From Akkermansiaceae bacterium UBA1315 (GTDB taxonomy: Bacteria; Verrucomicrobiota; Verrucomicrobiia; Verrucomicrobiales; Akkermansiaceae), in NCBI GenBank assembly GCA_002307065.1, contig DBTN01000011.1, positions 1 through 64,000 on the forward strand: a DNA stretch of 64,000 nucleotides, given 5' to 3'. Position 1 is the stretch's first letter, and the number at the start of each line of letters is the position of its first letter. The translations under genes were made by a program, and so were the position numbers. Positions 18,608 to 26,876 of this stretch are shown here, piece by piece. The notes under the pieces are model-generated. The model ran no database searches. It was not told the DNA's origin and was given only the letters and a program-made list of their open reading frames with translations.

Positions 18608-21340
18608 TTAAAAGATGGTGAATTCACCCACGGATTCCTTCAGTTCTCGGCCTGCCGATAAAATACGATAATCGTCGTAGATCACCTTTTCGGCCGGTGG
18701 CCAGAAAACGTGATCGTTGATTTTTCCCGCGATCCAATCAGCACAAGCCTTGGCGGATTCCATGTCGTCTTGCTCGAAGTTCGTCCACTCGTGGATCGCG
18801 ACTTCCACCTCAGTCGAGCGCAGTGAGAAGTAACCGGGTGTTGGGATGCTGCCCTGGCCCTCCGCCCATGCGGAGGCGTAAAGCGGGAGTTGCAAGTTAT
18901 GCCATAACCATTGCACCGGTTTGCCTTTTTCAAGGCTGTCGAAAATCGCGGCGCTTTCGGAGTCGATGTGTGCGGGGATTTTGGTGGAGGCTGTGATTTT
19001 TTTGCGGTGGGCTTTTTCAACACCATCGATCTTACCGGTTTTATAATCGAGGATCCGGAGCTGGCCGGTTTCGCGGTGACGGTCGACTCGATCGATTTTC
19101 GCGACGATGAACGAATCTCCCACTGGGATTTCGACTTTTTTTTCCACTTCGATGATCTCCCACCCGGACGCGCGCTCACACGCTTGCACGCGAGCAAACC
19201 AGGACAACCGGTTGCGCAACGCTTCGGTCTGGATGCGGACGGCCAGGGGGACATTTTTGCCAAACCCTTCTTTGACGACGCCGTCCAGCGCGTGGGACAT
19301 CCAAGCGGTGATCGTCTCGGTTTTGCTGAAATCACGAGCTTCTTCATCGCGGCCCCAGCGTTCCAAGACCTCGTGGGCGACGGTTCCGAAGTCGCGGGCG
19401 TTCCATTCGGTCCGCCCGGTTTCCGAACTTTGCATTTTCAGGACATGCTTGAGATAATAACGGAAAGGGCATGCGAGGTAGTCCGTGAGCGAGGTGACGT
19501 TCAGCCGTTTGGGAGGGTCGATTTTTCGGGGCTGCCATTGCCAATCGGCCTGCCAGCGGAGGCCTGCTTCCGGAGGTTCGATTTCCCGAAATAATTGTTT
19601 CACGCGGCCGGGGAGTTCGTGGCGTTCTCCTGCTAACAAAAGTCTCGAAGGTAAAAGCATCTCTCCGCCCGCGCCGGATTTTCCGCAGATGATATCGATC
19701 CGACCGGTCTCCCGGCGCGCTTCAAGCATGGCGAAGTAAAGATAGGCGTCACGTGCCGCGCGATTTTCGTCAGTGATCAGGCCGAGGATTTTTCGGGCGG
19801 ATTCGCTGAGCCAGGGTTCGCCGCCGCCGCGTGCGGGGACTTTTCCTTCGTTCATTCCGCAGAGGATCAAATGGTCTCCCGGTTCGTAAAAAAGTTCCAG
19901 CCAGCCTTGCACGTCAATCACTCTTCCGTCGGGCGGGGATGGGGGAATTGGCGGCAGATCGGAGAGCATCAGGTCGATCCAGAAACGCGCGCCGCGATCA
20001 ATTTCTCGAATCATCGGAACCGCTTGCCGCAGCCAATCGATCATTGCCGCCGCGGACTCGGAAGTTACGGGACCGGTTTCGCCGAGGGCGCTGAGAAGCC
20101 GGTTAAGGGTGATCAGGAAATTTTTTCCGATGAAGCCGGTGCGCCAGGTTTCCAAGGTTTCGGCGGCAGCCAGAAGTTCCTCGGCTGCTTCTTTCTCCGG
20201 TTCGGTTCGGAAAGGTTCTGCGGCGATTCTGCGTTTGAGATCTTCGGTTTTGATGACCATCCAGCGGTCCCGCAGGCGCGCGAGCGTGTGGGCCTTGCGC
20301 GCGCGTTTGCCGCCGATGAGGGAACCGGTTTCCGGCAAGGTCAAAAGATCCGCCATTGTCTCCAGAGTCGGGTCTGAGAGCCATGCGGTCCACCCTTTGA
20401 ACCAGCGGGACAGACCGGCGGTCGCGGTCGTCGCTCCGGGGAAAAAGGCGGTCCAGCCAGCACGGGTCAGCGTGCGTGTTAATTCCTCGCCGACTTCCGG
20501 GTCAGCGGAGCCGAGGGCAACTTGAGCGGACGGGGTGCTAGCGGAGCCGATGGATTTGAGGGCCTCGAGAGCTTGCTGGCGCGGATCGGCAGCGACTCGA
20601 ACGGATCCGGTTTTCCAGGGAATCGTGCGTTGGTTCCAGGTCTCGACTGGCTGGCCGATGGGGGAAAAATTCGCCGCTTCCGATTCCGGCGCGCCGATGA
20701 GCGCAATCACCGATCCGGGGAAATCGGGGAGGGCTCGTCGCGCGAGCGGTGGCATTTCCGTGATTCCGGCGAGGACGATTTTTTTCAAACCCGTTGGCCA
20801 TTCGATGCCTTCGGCGAGCGCTTGGCTGCGGCTTTTGAGTTTCCAGTCGGCGAGTTGGTTTTCAACGCGTTGTTCGAGTCGACCGAGCGCTTCCCAGCGA
20901 TCCGTCTCGACCGTTTCGTCGAGTAGGCGTGCGGCGGTGGTCAGTGTCAGGCCGTTTTCTTGGAGGGATCGGCGGAGTTTGATCATTTCCCCGGCCAAAC
21001 CGGTTGCCCAATCACGGCCTTCGCCCGGTTTTTCAGGAAATAATCCTTCGAAATCTGTCCAGTCTTCGACTGATTCGAGGATTTCCATCCACGCGACGCG
21101 TTCGATCCATTCTTCGGCGATTTCTTGGGAGTCGGTTTTTAGAAGAGAACCGGGTGTGGCGATTTGCGGGGCAAGGATCGCGCCGCCGGTTTCAGCTAAG
21201 GCTTCGCGCAGGCGGCGTCCGCTTTGTGAGGTGGGGACGACGAGTAGGATTTCGGGTAGTTCATCCTTTCGAGCGAGCAGCCATTCGACCGCAGCGGTTA
21301 AAAAAGGTCGATCCCAGCCAAGAAATACGCGTTCCACCAT
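18608..21340 (-). CDS. AddB-like PD-(D/E)XK nuclease / inactivated helicase partner
   Basis: About 910 residues. The N terminus resembles AddB (RVFLGWDRPFLTAAVEWLL, then LLVVPTSQSGRRLREAL), but I see no intact Walker A, consistent with a structural helicase fold. The C-terminal nuclease region begins at TSLTDYLACPFRYYLKHVL and carries RILDYKTG with the catalytic Asp and Lys. The other cysteines of the AddB iron-sulfur site are not obvious near that motif. ATG 21340 is preferred; a TTG at 21379 would add 13 residues without a visible ribosome site. It precedes the AddA-like gene with an 11-base gap. Confidence 0.85.
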   Translation of the reverse strand: MVERVFLGWDRPFLTAAVEWLLARKDELPEILLVVPTSQSGRRLREALAETGGAILAPQIATPGSLLKTDSQEIAEEWIERVAWMEILESVEDWTDFEGLFPEKPGEGRDWATGLAGEMIKLRRSLQENGLTLTTAARLLDETVETDRWEALGRLEQRVENQLADWKLKSRSQALAEGIEWPTGLKKIVLAGITEMPPLARRALPDFPGSVIALIGAPESEAANFSPIGQPVETWNQRTIPWKTGSVRVAADPRQQALEALKSIGSASTPSAQVALGSADPEVGEELTRTLTRAGWTAFFPGATTATAGLSRWFKGWTAWLSDPTLETMADLLTLPETGSLIGGKRARKAHTLARLRDRWMVIKTEDLKRRIAAEPFRTEPEKEAAEELLAAAETLETWRTGFIGKNFLITLNRLLSALGETGPVTSESAAAMIDWLRQAVPMIREIDRGARFWIDLMLSDLPPIPPSPPDGRVIDVQGWLELFYEPGDHLILCGMNEGKVPARGGGEPWLSESARKILGLITDENRAARDAYLYFAMLEARRETGRIDIICGKSGAGGEMLLPSRLLLAGERHELPGRVKQLFREIEPPEAGLRWQADWQWQPRKIDPPKRLNVTSLTDYLACPFRYYLKHVLKMQSSETGRTEWNARDFGTVAHEVLERWGRDEEARDFSKTETITAWMSHALDGVVKEGFGKNVPLAVRIQTEALRNRLSWFARVQACERASGWEIIEVEKKVEIPVGDSFIVAKIDRVDRHRETGQLRILDYKTGKIDGVEKAHRKKITASTKIPAHIDSESAAIFDSLEKGKPVQWLWHNLQLPLYASAWAEGQGSIPTPGYFSLRSTEVEVAIHEWTNFEQDDMESAKACADWIAGKINDHVFWPPAEKVIYDDYRILSAGRELKESVGEFTIF

Positions 21341-21384
21341 CGGCGGGAGTTTCCGTGAGAACGGGAAGATGTAAATCAAACAAG

Positions 21385-21560
21385 AGGATTTGATTCAGCG
21401 GCGGCCAGACCGGTTTGGCGGTTACCGGTATTTCGCCCCGTTGGGGCTTGGAAATATGAAATCGAATGAGTCCCAGGGCGATGCCCTGGGCTAAATTGTG
21501 TCGCACCTTTGGTGCTTGAGACGGAGAGGGCGATTCGGAGATCGCCTTTCCTTGGCACGA
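21385..21560. repeat. Palindromic repeat array
   Basis: Three palindromic modules in a row: GCCCCGTTGGGGC (21435-21447), CCCAGGGC-GAT-GCCCTGGG (21472-21490), then CTAA and GCACCTTTGGTGC (21503-21515). The reverse complement of the units at 10.2 and 10.56 kb has the same order and spacing (CCCAGG..CCTGGG, CTAA, then GGACCGTTGGCC). No protein is encoded. It sits between the start of the AddB-like gene and the rpsU terminator. Confidence 0.8.
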
Positions 21561-21566
21561 TCTGGG

Positions 21567-21602
21567 CACAAAAAAACGGGAACCTTGCGGCACCCGTTTT
21601 CA
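21567..21602 (-). terminator. Terminator after rpsU
   Basis: Stem AAAACGGG/CCCGTTTT with an imperfect inner part, followed on the minus strand by a run of T (A-run 21569-21576 on the plus strand). Confidence 0.8.
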
Positions 21603-21629
21603 GACCTGAATTTGCAGAATCAGAAAGAA

Positions 21630-21857
21630 TTAATCAGCGGACTCGACTTTTTCGGCAGCAGGTGCGTTCGAATAGCGCCAGCGGATTTTGTTGCGCTTGG
21701 AAGCGGAACGGAGCTTGCGTTGTTTGCGCTCAGTCGGGGTTTCGAAGGCGCGGCGGCGGCGCATTTCTTCGAGGATACCTTCGGTATCGAGTTTGGTTTT
21801 GAGGCGTTTGAGAGCACGGTCAACGGGCTCGCCTTTTTTCACAGTCACTCCACGCAT
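21630..21857 (-). CDS. rpsU: Ribosomal protein bS21
   Basis: 75-residue basic small-subunit protein. Begins MRGVTVKKGEPVDRALKRLKTKL, the usual bS21 start (first Met of the longer frame lies 26 residues upstream and is rejected). A C-terminal Ala/Glu-rich tail (SNAPAAEKVESAD) extends a little beyond the common length. It is monocistronic with its own terminator. Confidence 0.95.
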   Translation of the reverse strand: MRGVTVKKGEPVDRALKRLKTKLDTEGILEEMRRRRAFETPTERKQRKLRSASKRNKIRWRYSNAPAAEKVESAD

Positions 21858-22093
21858 GCGATAGTTTGGTTGGTTAGTTTGATTCTGCAGGTTGTCAGGA
21901 GGGCGGTAGATGGGGGATTCCCGGCCGATTGTCAAGAAAGATCCTGTTGAGTTTTTGGAAAAAAGGTGAGCTTGCTTGTGGGCTTTTCCCGGTTTATGAA
22001 TCGGTTGTCTGCGCCGCGGGCATTGGAACTTTTAACCCATCAAGGTTCAATTCCGTCGTTCGGTGCGTTCATCCACGTCATTTATTTATTATC

Positions 22094-23215
22094 ATGCATC
22101 GAATTCCCTTTGACCGGGTAAACTGGACCACGAGCAGTTTCCTCATTGGCACCGCACTCATCGCAGTGGTGGGAGTGCCTCTCTACATCATTAACTTCGG
22201 CCTCGATTGGTTCCAGTTTGCGATGTTTGCGTTTTACGTCACCGCCACGATGATGAGCATTACGGTTGGTTACCATCGCCTTTTTTCCCACATCTCCTTC
22301 AAAGCGAAGTGGCCGGTCAAACTTTTCACTTTGGTTTTCGGTGCGTGCGCATTTGAAAATTCCTGCCTGGACTGGGCATCGGATCACCGCCGTCACCACA
22401 AGCACGTTGATCATGACGAAGACCCCTACGATATTTCAAAAGGCTTTTTCTGGGCGCACATCGGCTGGTTGCTTTTCAAACTGAATCCTGAGCCGCCGAT
22501 GGATAACGTGAATGACCTCCGCAAGGACAAGATGGTCATGTGGCAGTATAAATACGTTCATTGGATCGGTTTGATCGTCGGTCTGATCATTCCTCCAATT
22601 TTAGGTTATTTCTGGAACCTGTCTCAAGGTCTTGTGCCATGGCAGGGTGCTTTGGGTGGTTTCCTGATCGCAGGAGTCGCACGGGTGGTGGTGGCTCAGC
22701 ATTGCACGTTTTTCATCAATTCGCTTTGCCACACGGTAGGTCGCCAGCCGTATTCGACGAAGCACAGTGCTCGCGACAGCGCGATCATGGCGTTTCTCAC
22801 TTTCGGTGAGGGATATCACAATTATCACCATGAGTTCCAACACGATTACCGCAACGGCGTGAAGCCATGGCAGTGGGATCCGAGCAAGTGGACAATCTGG
22901 ACACTTTCGAAAATCGGTTTGGCCGAAAATCTGCGCCGCGTGCCGGATGGTAAAATTCTCCTCGCGGAAATGCATGAAGCCCGCCGTCGTGCGCAGCTTC
23001 ACCTCGATGAGCTTCGCAACGCTGGCCCAGGCGTTGGCCATCGGACCCTGGATGCGGTTCATGAACTGGTCGAAAAACTTTCCGCCAACTATCATGAGCT
23101 TGAGCAAGCCGTCACCAACCGGGTCCAGCTTTCCCGTGAGGTGTTGAATGAATGGCAGGCGGAAACGCGTGCTTTGCTTCGTCAGCTCGGCCGGATGCCT
23201 TCGATTCCAGCCTAA
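22094..23215 (+). CDS. Acyl-CoA/acyl-lipid fatty acid desaturase (delta-9 type)
   Basis: 373-residue membrane-bound di-iron desaturase that introduces a double bond into acyl chains. The three histidine boxes are HRLFSH (residues 61-66), HRRHH (near 97) and HNYHH (near 240), with hydrophobic helices between them. A C-terminal charged, probably coiled-coil extension of ~90 residues (from about LAEMHEARRRAQLHL) goes beyond the catalytic core. ATG 22094 fits homologues; the frame is open further upstream but without support. It is followed by a strong terminator, so it is monocistronic and probably used for membrane fluidity control. Confidence 0.92.
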   Translation: MHRIPFDRVNWTTSSFLIGTALIAVVGVPLYIINFGLDWFQFAMFAFYVTATMMSITVGYHRLFSHISFKAKWPVKLFTLVFGACAFENSCLDWASDHRRHHKHVDHDEDPYDISKGFFWAHIGWLLFKLNPEPPMDNVNDLRKDKMVMWQYKYVHWIGLIVGLIIPPILGYFWNLSQGLVPWQGALGGFLIAGVARVVVAQHCTFFINSLCHTVGRQPYSTKHSARDSAIMAFLTFGEGYHNYHHEFQHDYRNGVKPWQWDPSKWTIWTLSKIGLAENLRRVPDGKILLAEMHEARRRAQLHLDELRNAGPGVGHRTLDAVHELVEKLSANYHELEQAVTNRVQLSREVLNEWQAETRALLRQLGRMPSIPA

Positions 23216-23226
23216 GAATTTTCTAG

Positions 23227-23257
23227 ACCGGTGTCCTTTTCTGGACACCGGTTCTTT
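23227..23257 (+). terminator. Terminator after the desaturase gene
   Basis: Perfect 10-bp stem ACCGGTGTCC/GGACACCGGT with a 6-base loop, then TTCTTT. Both arms contain the ACCGGT motif that is over-represented across the window. Confidence 0.8.
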
Positions 23258-23280
23258 GCGCCGCCAGAGTGCGGAAACGC

Positions 23281-24378
23281 ATGCGAATTTCCGACCGCTA
23301 TATCGGCAAACAAGTCCTCCTCGGCACCGTTTACGCGGTCCTGGTGCTGGGCTTGGTGCTGGTTCTTGGAAGCCTTTTCAAGCAGGTGCGGACGCTGTTG
23401 GTGGATCAGGTCGCGCCGATCGGATTGGTGCTTCGGTTTATTCTGAATGTGCTGCCTTATTCATTGATGTTCACCATCCCGTGGGGATTCCTCTCAGCGG
23501 TGCTGCTGATTTTCGGAAGGCTTTCCTCGGATCAAGAAATCACCAGTTTCCGCGTCGCTGGAATGAGCCTGGTTCGGCTCGCGGCGCCGGTTTTTGTGAT
23601 TGGTGCTGCCCTTTCCATCCTTTGTCTGTGGCTGAACGTCAACGTCGTCCCTTCGGCCAAAGAATCGGTCAACGATCTGTTGTATGAACAGGTGAAACGC
23701 GATCCGCGTGCGTTGTTGGATCCGGGGGTGGTTCAGTCTCGATTTGCAAACCAGAAGGTGTTTGTCGAAGGCCGGGAGGGTGATGCGCTGAAGGGCTTTC
23801 ACCTTTATCAAACTCCGCCGGAAAAAGGCGACGGCGATCCCGCACCGCAGGCCTACCTGCATGCGGACATGGTTTCGCTGGTGGTGGATAACGAAAAGCA
23901 GCAGTTGCGACTCAAGCTGAACGACACTTTTATCGAAACGCACAAAGACGATGGCTCGGTCGAGATGGCGTTCGCGGGCGAAGCGGAGCCCTATGTTTTC
24001 GACATTGCTGGTCGCAAAAAACGAGCGCGTTCGAGTGCGATGACCAATCAGGAAATTCTCGATTATCTTGCTGAGAATCCTGATTTGTCCAAACGGAAGC
24101 AGGTCGAGTTTCGTTCGGAAATCACCAAACGTTATTCGTTTTCGATGGCGTGCTTGGCGTTCGCATTTGTCGCCGTGCCGCTGGGATTGAAGACGCGGAG
24201 AAAAGATACGTCGACCGGATTGGTGATGAGTCTGATTCTCGGGGCGGGATATTTCATGTTCACGGTGATTTCTTCCGAATTTAAGACCGACACAGGGGCG
24301 ACCTTGGTGTTGTGGGCGCCGAATGTGATTTGTATTTTAGTGGGATTGTTTCTTTTCCGCAGGGCGCGGTTCAAATAG
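23281..24378 (+). CDS. LptF/LptG family lipopolysaccharide export permease
   Basis: 365-residue inner-membrane permease of the LPS transport ABC complex (LptB2FG). Topology matches the family: two helices early (about residues 12-90), a third near 100-120, a large periplasmic jellyroll domain (about 120-280), then three helices at the C terminus (LAFAFVAVPLGL..., GYFMFTVI..., LGLFLFRRARFK). ATG 23281 is preferred to GTG 23269. The sequence does not allow a choice between LptF and LptG. The second permease and LptB are not in the window. It is 15 bases upstream of the SulP gene. Confidence 0.85.
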   Translation: MRISDRYIGKQVLLGTVYAVLVLGLVLVLGSLFKQVRTLLVDQVAPIGLVLRFILNVLPYSLMFTIPWGFLSAVLLIFGRLSSDQEITSFRVAGMSLVRLAAPVFVIGAALSILCLWLNVNVVPSAKESVNDLLYEQVKRDPRALLDPGVVQSRFANQKVFVEGREGDALKGFHLYQTPPEKGDGDPAPQAYLHADMVSLVVDNEKQQLRLKLNDTFIETHKDDGSVEMAFAGEAEPYVFDIAGRKKRARSSAMTNQEILDYLAENPDLSKRKQVEFRSEITKRYSFSMACLAFAFVAVPLGLKTRRKDTSTGLVMSLILGAGYFMFTVISSEFKTDTGATLVLWAPNVICILVGLFLFRRARFK

Positions 24379-24393
24379 AGTCCGGGATTCCCG

Positions 24394-26265
24394 ATGAATT
24401 TCCGCGATTTGTTTCAGAAAATCACCCGTCAGATCCGGGAGTTTCTTTCTTCGGAACACGTCAGTTTTTCGCCGTTCATCGAAGCGGTAAAAACTTACGA
24501 TCTGGAAAAAGCCAGACATGACGGGCGGGCGGCGCTGAGCGTGACGGCGCTGTCGGTGGCGCAGGCGATCGCTTTCGCGTCGATCGCGGGACTGCCGGTG
24601 GTTTACGGGATTTTGTGCGCGGCGGTCGCGGGCATCGTCGCGCCGTTTTTCGCTGGCTCTCGTCACACGATTCTCGGGCCGTCCAATGCGACGGCGTTTA
24701 TGTTGTTCAGCTTTTTCGCGACCAATCCGGAGCTGACGGGGCGGGCGAGTGAGCTGATGCCGTTGTTGGTGCTGATGGTGGGTTTGTTGGCGGCGGTCGG
24801 GTCGTTGTTCCGGGTTGCAGATTTGTTGCAGTACATTTCGCGCAGCGTGTTGGTCGGCTACATGTCGGGAGCGGCGGTCTTGATCATCGCGAACCAGTTG
24901 ATTCCGCTGCTGGGGGTGAAGCCTTATTTAGGCGAAAAGGCGACTGCGACCTTTGTCAGCATGCTTTTCAGTTTGGGTTCAGTGATTGGGCATACGCAGT
25001 GGGTCCCGCTTCTCATCGGTGTGGCCACGGCGGGGATCTATTTCGGGCTGCGACGCTGGAAGCCTCATTTTCCGATTTTCGCGCTGACGCTTTTGTTGTC
25101 GTCGATGGTTTTTGGTTCGCTGATCCAATTTGAAGTCGGGCCCTTCCGGGGTGCGGCGACGTTTGAGACGTTCGGGTTTAGCGATTTGATGCCGAAATGG
25201 CCGGGGCTGCTGCGGCCGGGGATTTTTGAAGATATTTCTTCTTTAACGGGGGTCGCGCTGGCGATTGCGTTTGTCGCGTCGCTTGAGAACACGTTGATGT
25301 CAAAAACGTTGGCGTCGATGACGGGTGACCGGGCGGATGTGAATCAGGACATGCTTTCCGTCGGTATGGCGAATCTTGCGAGCGCGATTTCCGGCGGGAT
25401 GCCGGCGTCCGGTTCGCTGACGCGTTCGCTGCTGAATCAGAAGGCGGGTGCGCGGACGCGGTTTGCGTCGATGTTTGCGGGGATCTACACGTTGCTGGCG
25501 GCGATTATTATTGCGGCATCGGTCGGCTGGGGATTGCCGTTGATCAGTTTTGTTCCGAAGGCGGCGCTGGCGGCGTTGGTGATTATTTTATCGCTCTCGT
25601 TGTTTCATGTCAGAAACATTCGGATTTGCCTGCGGTCGACGAGTGATGACGCGAAGGTGTTAGTGCTGACGTTTTTGGCGACGTTGCTGGCTCCGCTGCA
25701 TGTGGCGATTTTCATTGGCGTTGCCGTTTCGATCACGCTGTTCCTGCGCAAGGCGAGCCGGCCGTTTTTGGTGGAATACGAATTCAGTGACGAGGGTGAG
25801 TTGCGTGAGATCGGGCAGAAACGGCAGCGACCGATTCCGGCGATTTCGATCGTGCATGTGGAGGGCGATTTGTTTTTTGGCGCGGCGGATCTTTTCCGGA
25901 CCCAGATTCAGCGGACCGCATCCGACGAGGCGATTCGTGTGATCATTTTGCGGCTGAAAAACGCGAGGCATCTGGATGCGACGAGCGTCATGGCATTGGA
26001 AGATCTGATCCGGTTCATGCGGGCGCGTGGCCTGCATTTGCTGATTTCTGGAGCATCGCGCGATGTTTACAAAGTTCTGAAAAAATCGGGTGTGTTGGAA
26101 ACGTTGCAGGAGGGGGCGAATCGAGCGGAAGGGGAAACGAATCTTTTCCTCGCGTGGCCGAGCAATCCGAATCTTTCCACGCGGGATGCACTGAAACGGG
26201 CGCAACAGCTTCTCGGAACGGACAAGGCGGAGATCCGAATTTTTTACGATCCCAATCAAAAATGA
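24394..26265 (+). CDS. SulP family anion transporter with STAS domain
   Basis: 623-residue SLC26/SulP transporter. The transmembrane core is at about residues 50-440 (GLPVVYGILCAAVAGIVAPFFAGSRHTILGPSNATA is the early SulP signature region) and a cytoplasmic STAS domain at about 480-590 (HVEGDLFFGAADLF, LDATSVMALEDL). Substrates in the family include sulfate and bicarbonate, and this one cannot be assigned. It lies in a probable operon: 15 bases after the LptF/G gene and overlapping the next gene by an ATGA. The gene contains none of the ACCGGT motifs common elsewhere. Confidence 0.9.
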   Translation: MNFRDLFQKITRQIREFLSSEHVSFSPFIEAVKTYDLEKARHDGRAALSVTALSVAQAIAFASIAGLPVVYGILCAAVAGIVAPFFAGSRHTILGPSNATAFMLFSFFATNPELTGRASELMPLLVLMVGLLAAVGSLFRVADLLQYISRSVLVGYMSGAAVLIIANQLIPLLGVKPYLGEKATATFVSMLFSLGSVIGHTQWVPLLIGVATAGIYFGLRRWKPHFPIFALTLLLSSMVFGSLIQFEVGPFRGAATFETFGFSDLMPKWPGLLRPGIFEDISSLTGVALAIAFVASLENTLMSKTLASMTGDRADVNQDMLSVGMANLASAISGGMPASGSLTRSLLNQKAGARTRFASMFAGIYTLLAAIIIAASVGWGLPLISFVPKAALAALVIILSLSLFHVRNIRICLRSTSDDAKVLVLTFLATLLAPLHVAIFIGVAVSITLFLRKASRPFLVEYEFSDEGELREIGQKRQRPIPAISIVHVEGDLFFGAADLFRTQIQRTASDEAIRVIILRLKNARHLDATSVMALEDLIRFMRARGLHLLISGASRDVYKVLKKSGVLETLQEGANRAEGETNLFLAWPSNPNLSTRDALKRAQQLLGTDKAEIRIFYDPNQK

Positions 26266-26747
26266 GACGTTATCTGATACCGGTTTTGGTGGTGCTCGTG
26301 AGCGGCGCGTTTGTGATGTGGTGGTTTTCGACGAGCCAGGTTTTAAAAAGGCGGACGTCGAGTTTGCTGGAAACGATGACCATCGAAGCGGACAGCGGAA
26401 TGGCGGGTCGGCAGATGAAGACGTATTCGCTAAACCGGTTGCTCGCAGACTCGGTGAAGATGGAGACTTCGGAAATCGAGGCGGCGAGCGGAACGTTTGA
26501 GCGGAATGAACTGGAGTCGGGGTTTTCTTGGCTGGCGAATCAGGCAAAGGAGACGCGTTTCGAAGTTGAGGATTTCGAAACGATCGAAGTGGATGGCGAA
26601 ACGGCGAAGGTCGTGCTGACGTTGACGGGTTTGGTGGATTTGAAAAGTTATCGACCGGTTGATGGGAAATATGACGTGGTTTTGGATTGGAGGAAAGAAG
26701 GCGACGGCTGGCGTTTGACCGGTTCGAGTTGGAATCCGGCGCGCTGA
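26262..26747 (+). CDS. Membrane-anchored protein of unknown function
   Basis: 161 residues. The N-terminal transmembrane helix (about residues 4-22) is followed by a basic motif (LKRRTSSLLETM) and a C-terminal beta-rich half (AKVVLTLTGLVDLKSYRPVDGKYDVVLDWRKEGDGWRLTGSSW) that looks like an NTF2-type or lipoprotein-like sheet. No family recognised. The start ATG overlaps the SulP stop (ATGA), so it is translationally coupled to the transporter. Confidence 0.75.
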   Translation: MRRYLIPVLVVLVSGAFVMWWFSTSQVLKRRTSSLLETMTIEADSGMAGRQMKTYSLNRLLADSVKMETSEIEAASGTFERNELESGFSWLANQAKETRFEVEDFETIEVDGETAKVVLTLTGLVDLKSYRPVDGKYDVVLDWRKEGDGWRLTGSSWNPAR

Positions 26748-26876
26748 TGGGATGAAGATCGGACTAAAGTCCGAGATCCAGTTTTTGGACTGGCACAAAA
26801 AAACCCGGCGCCCTTTTGGGACGACGGGGTTTTGGGATTGGAGAACGGACTAAAGTCCGTGGTCCAATTTTTTTGA
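26748..26876. repeat. Paired CGGACTAAAGTCCG palindromes flanking a terminator
   Basis: The same 14-bp palindrome occurs at 26760-26773 and 26846-26859. Between them lies an imperfect hairpin (AACCCGGCGCCC..GGGACGACGGGGTT, about 26805-26835) with an A-run on its left side, which would terminate the minus-strand EF-G transcript. The palindrome pair looks like a member of a dispersed repeat family. Confidence 0.65.
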
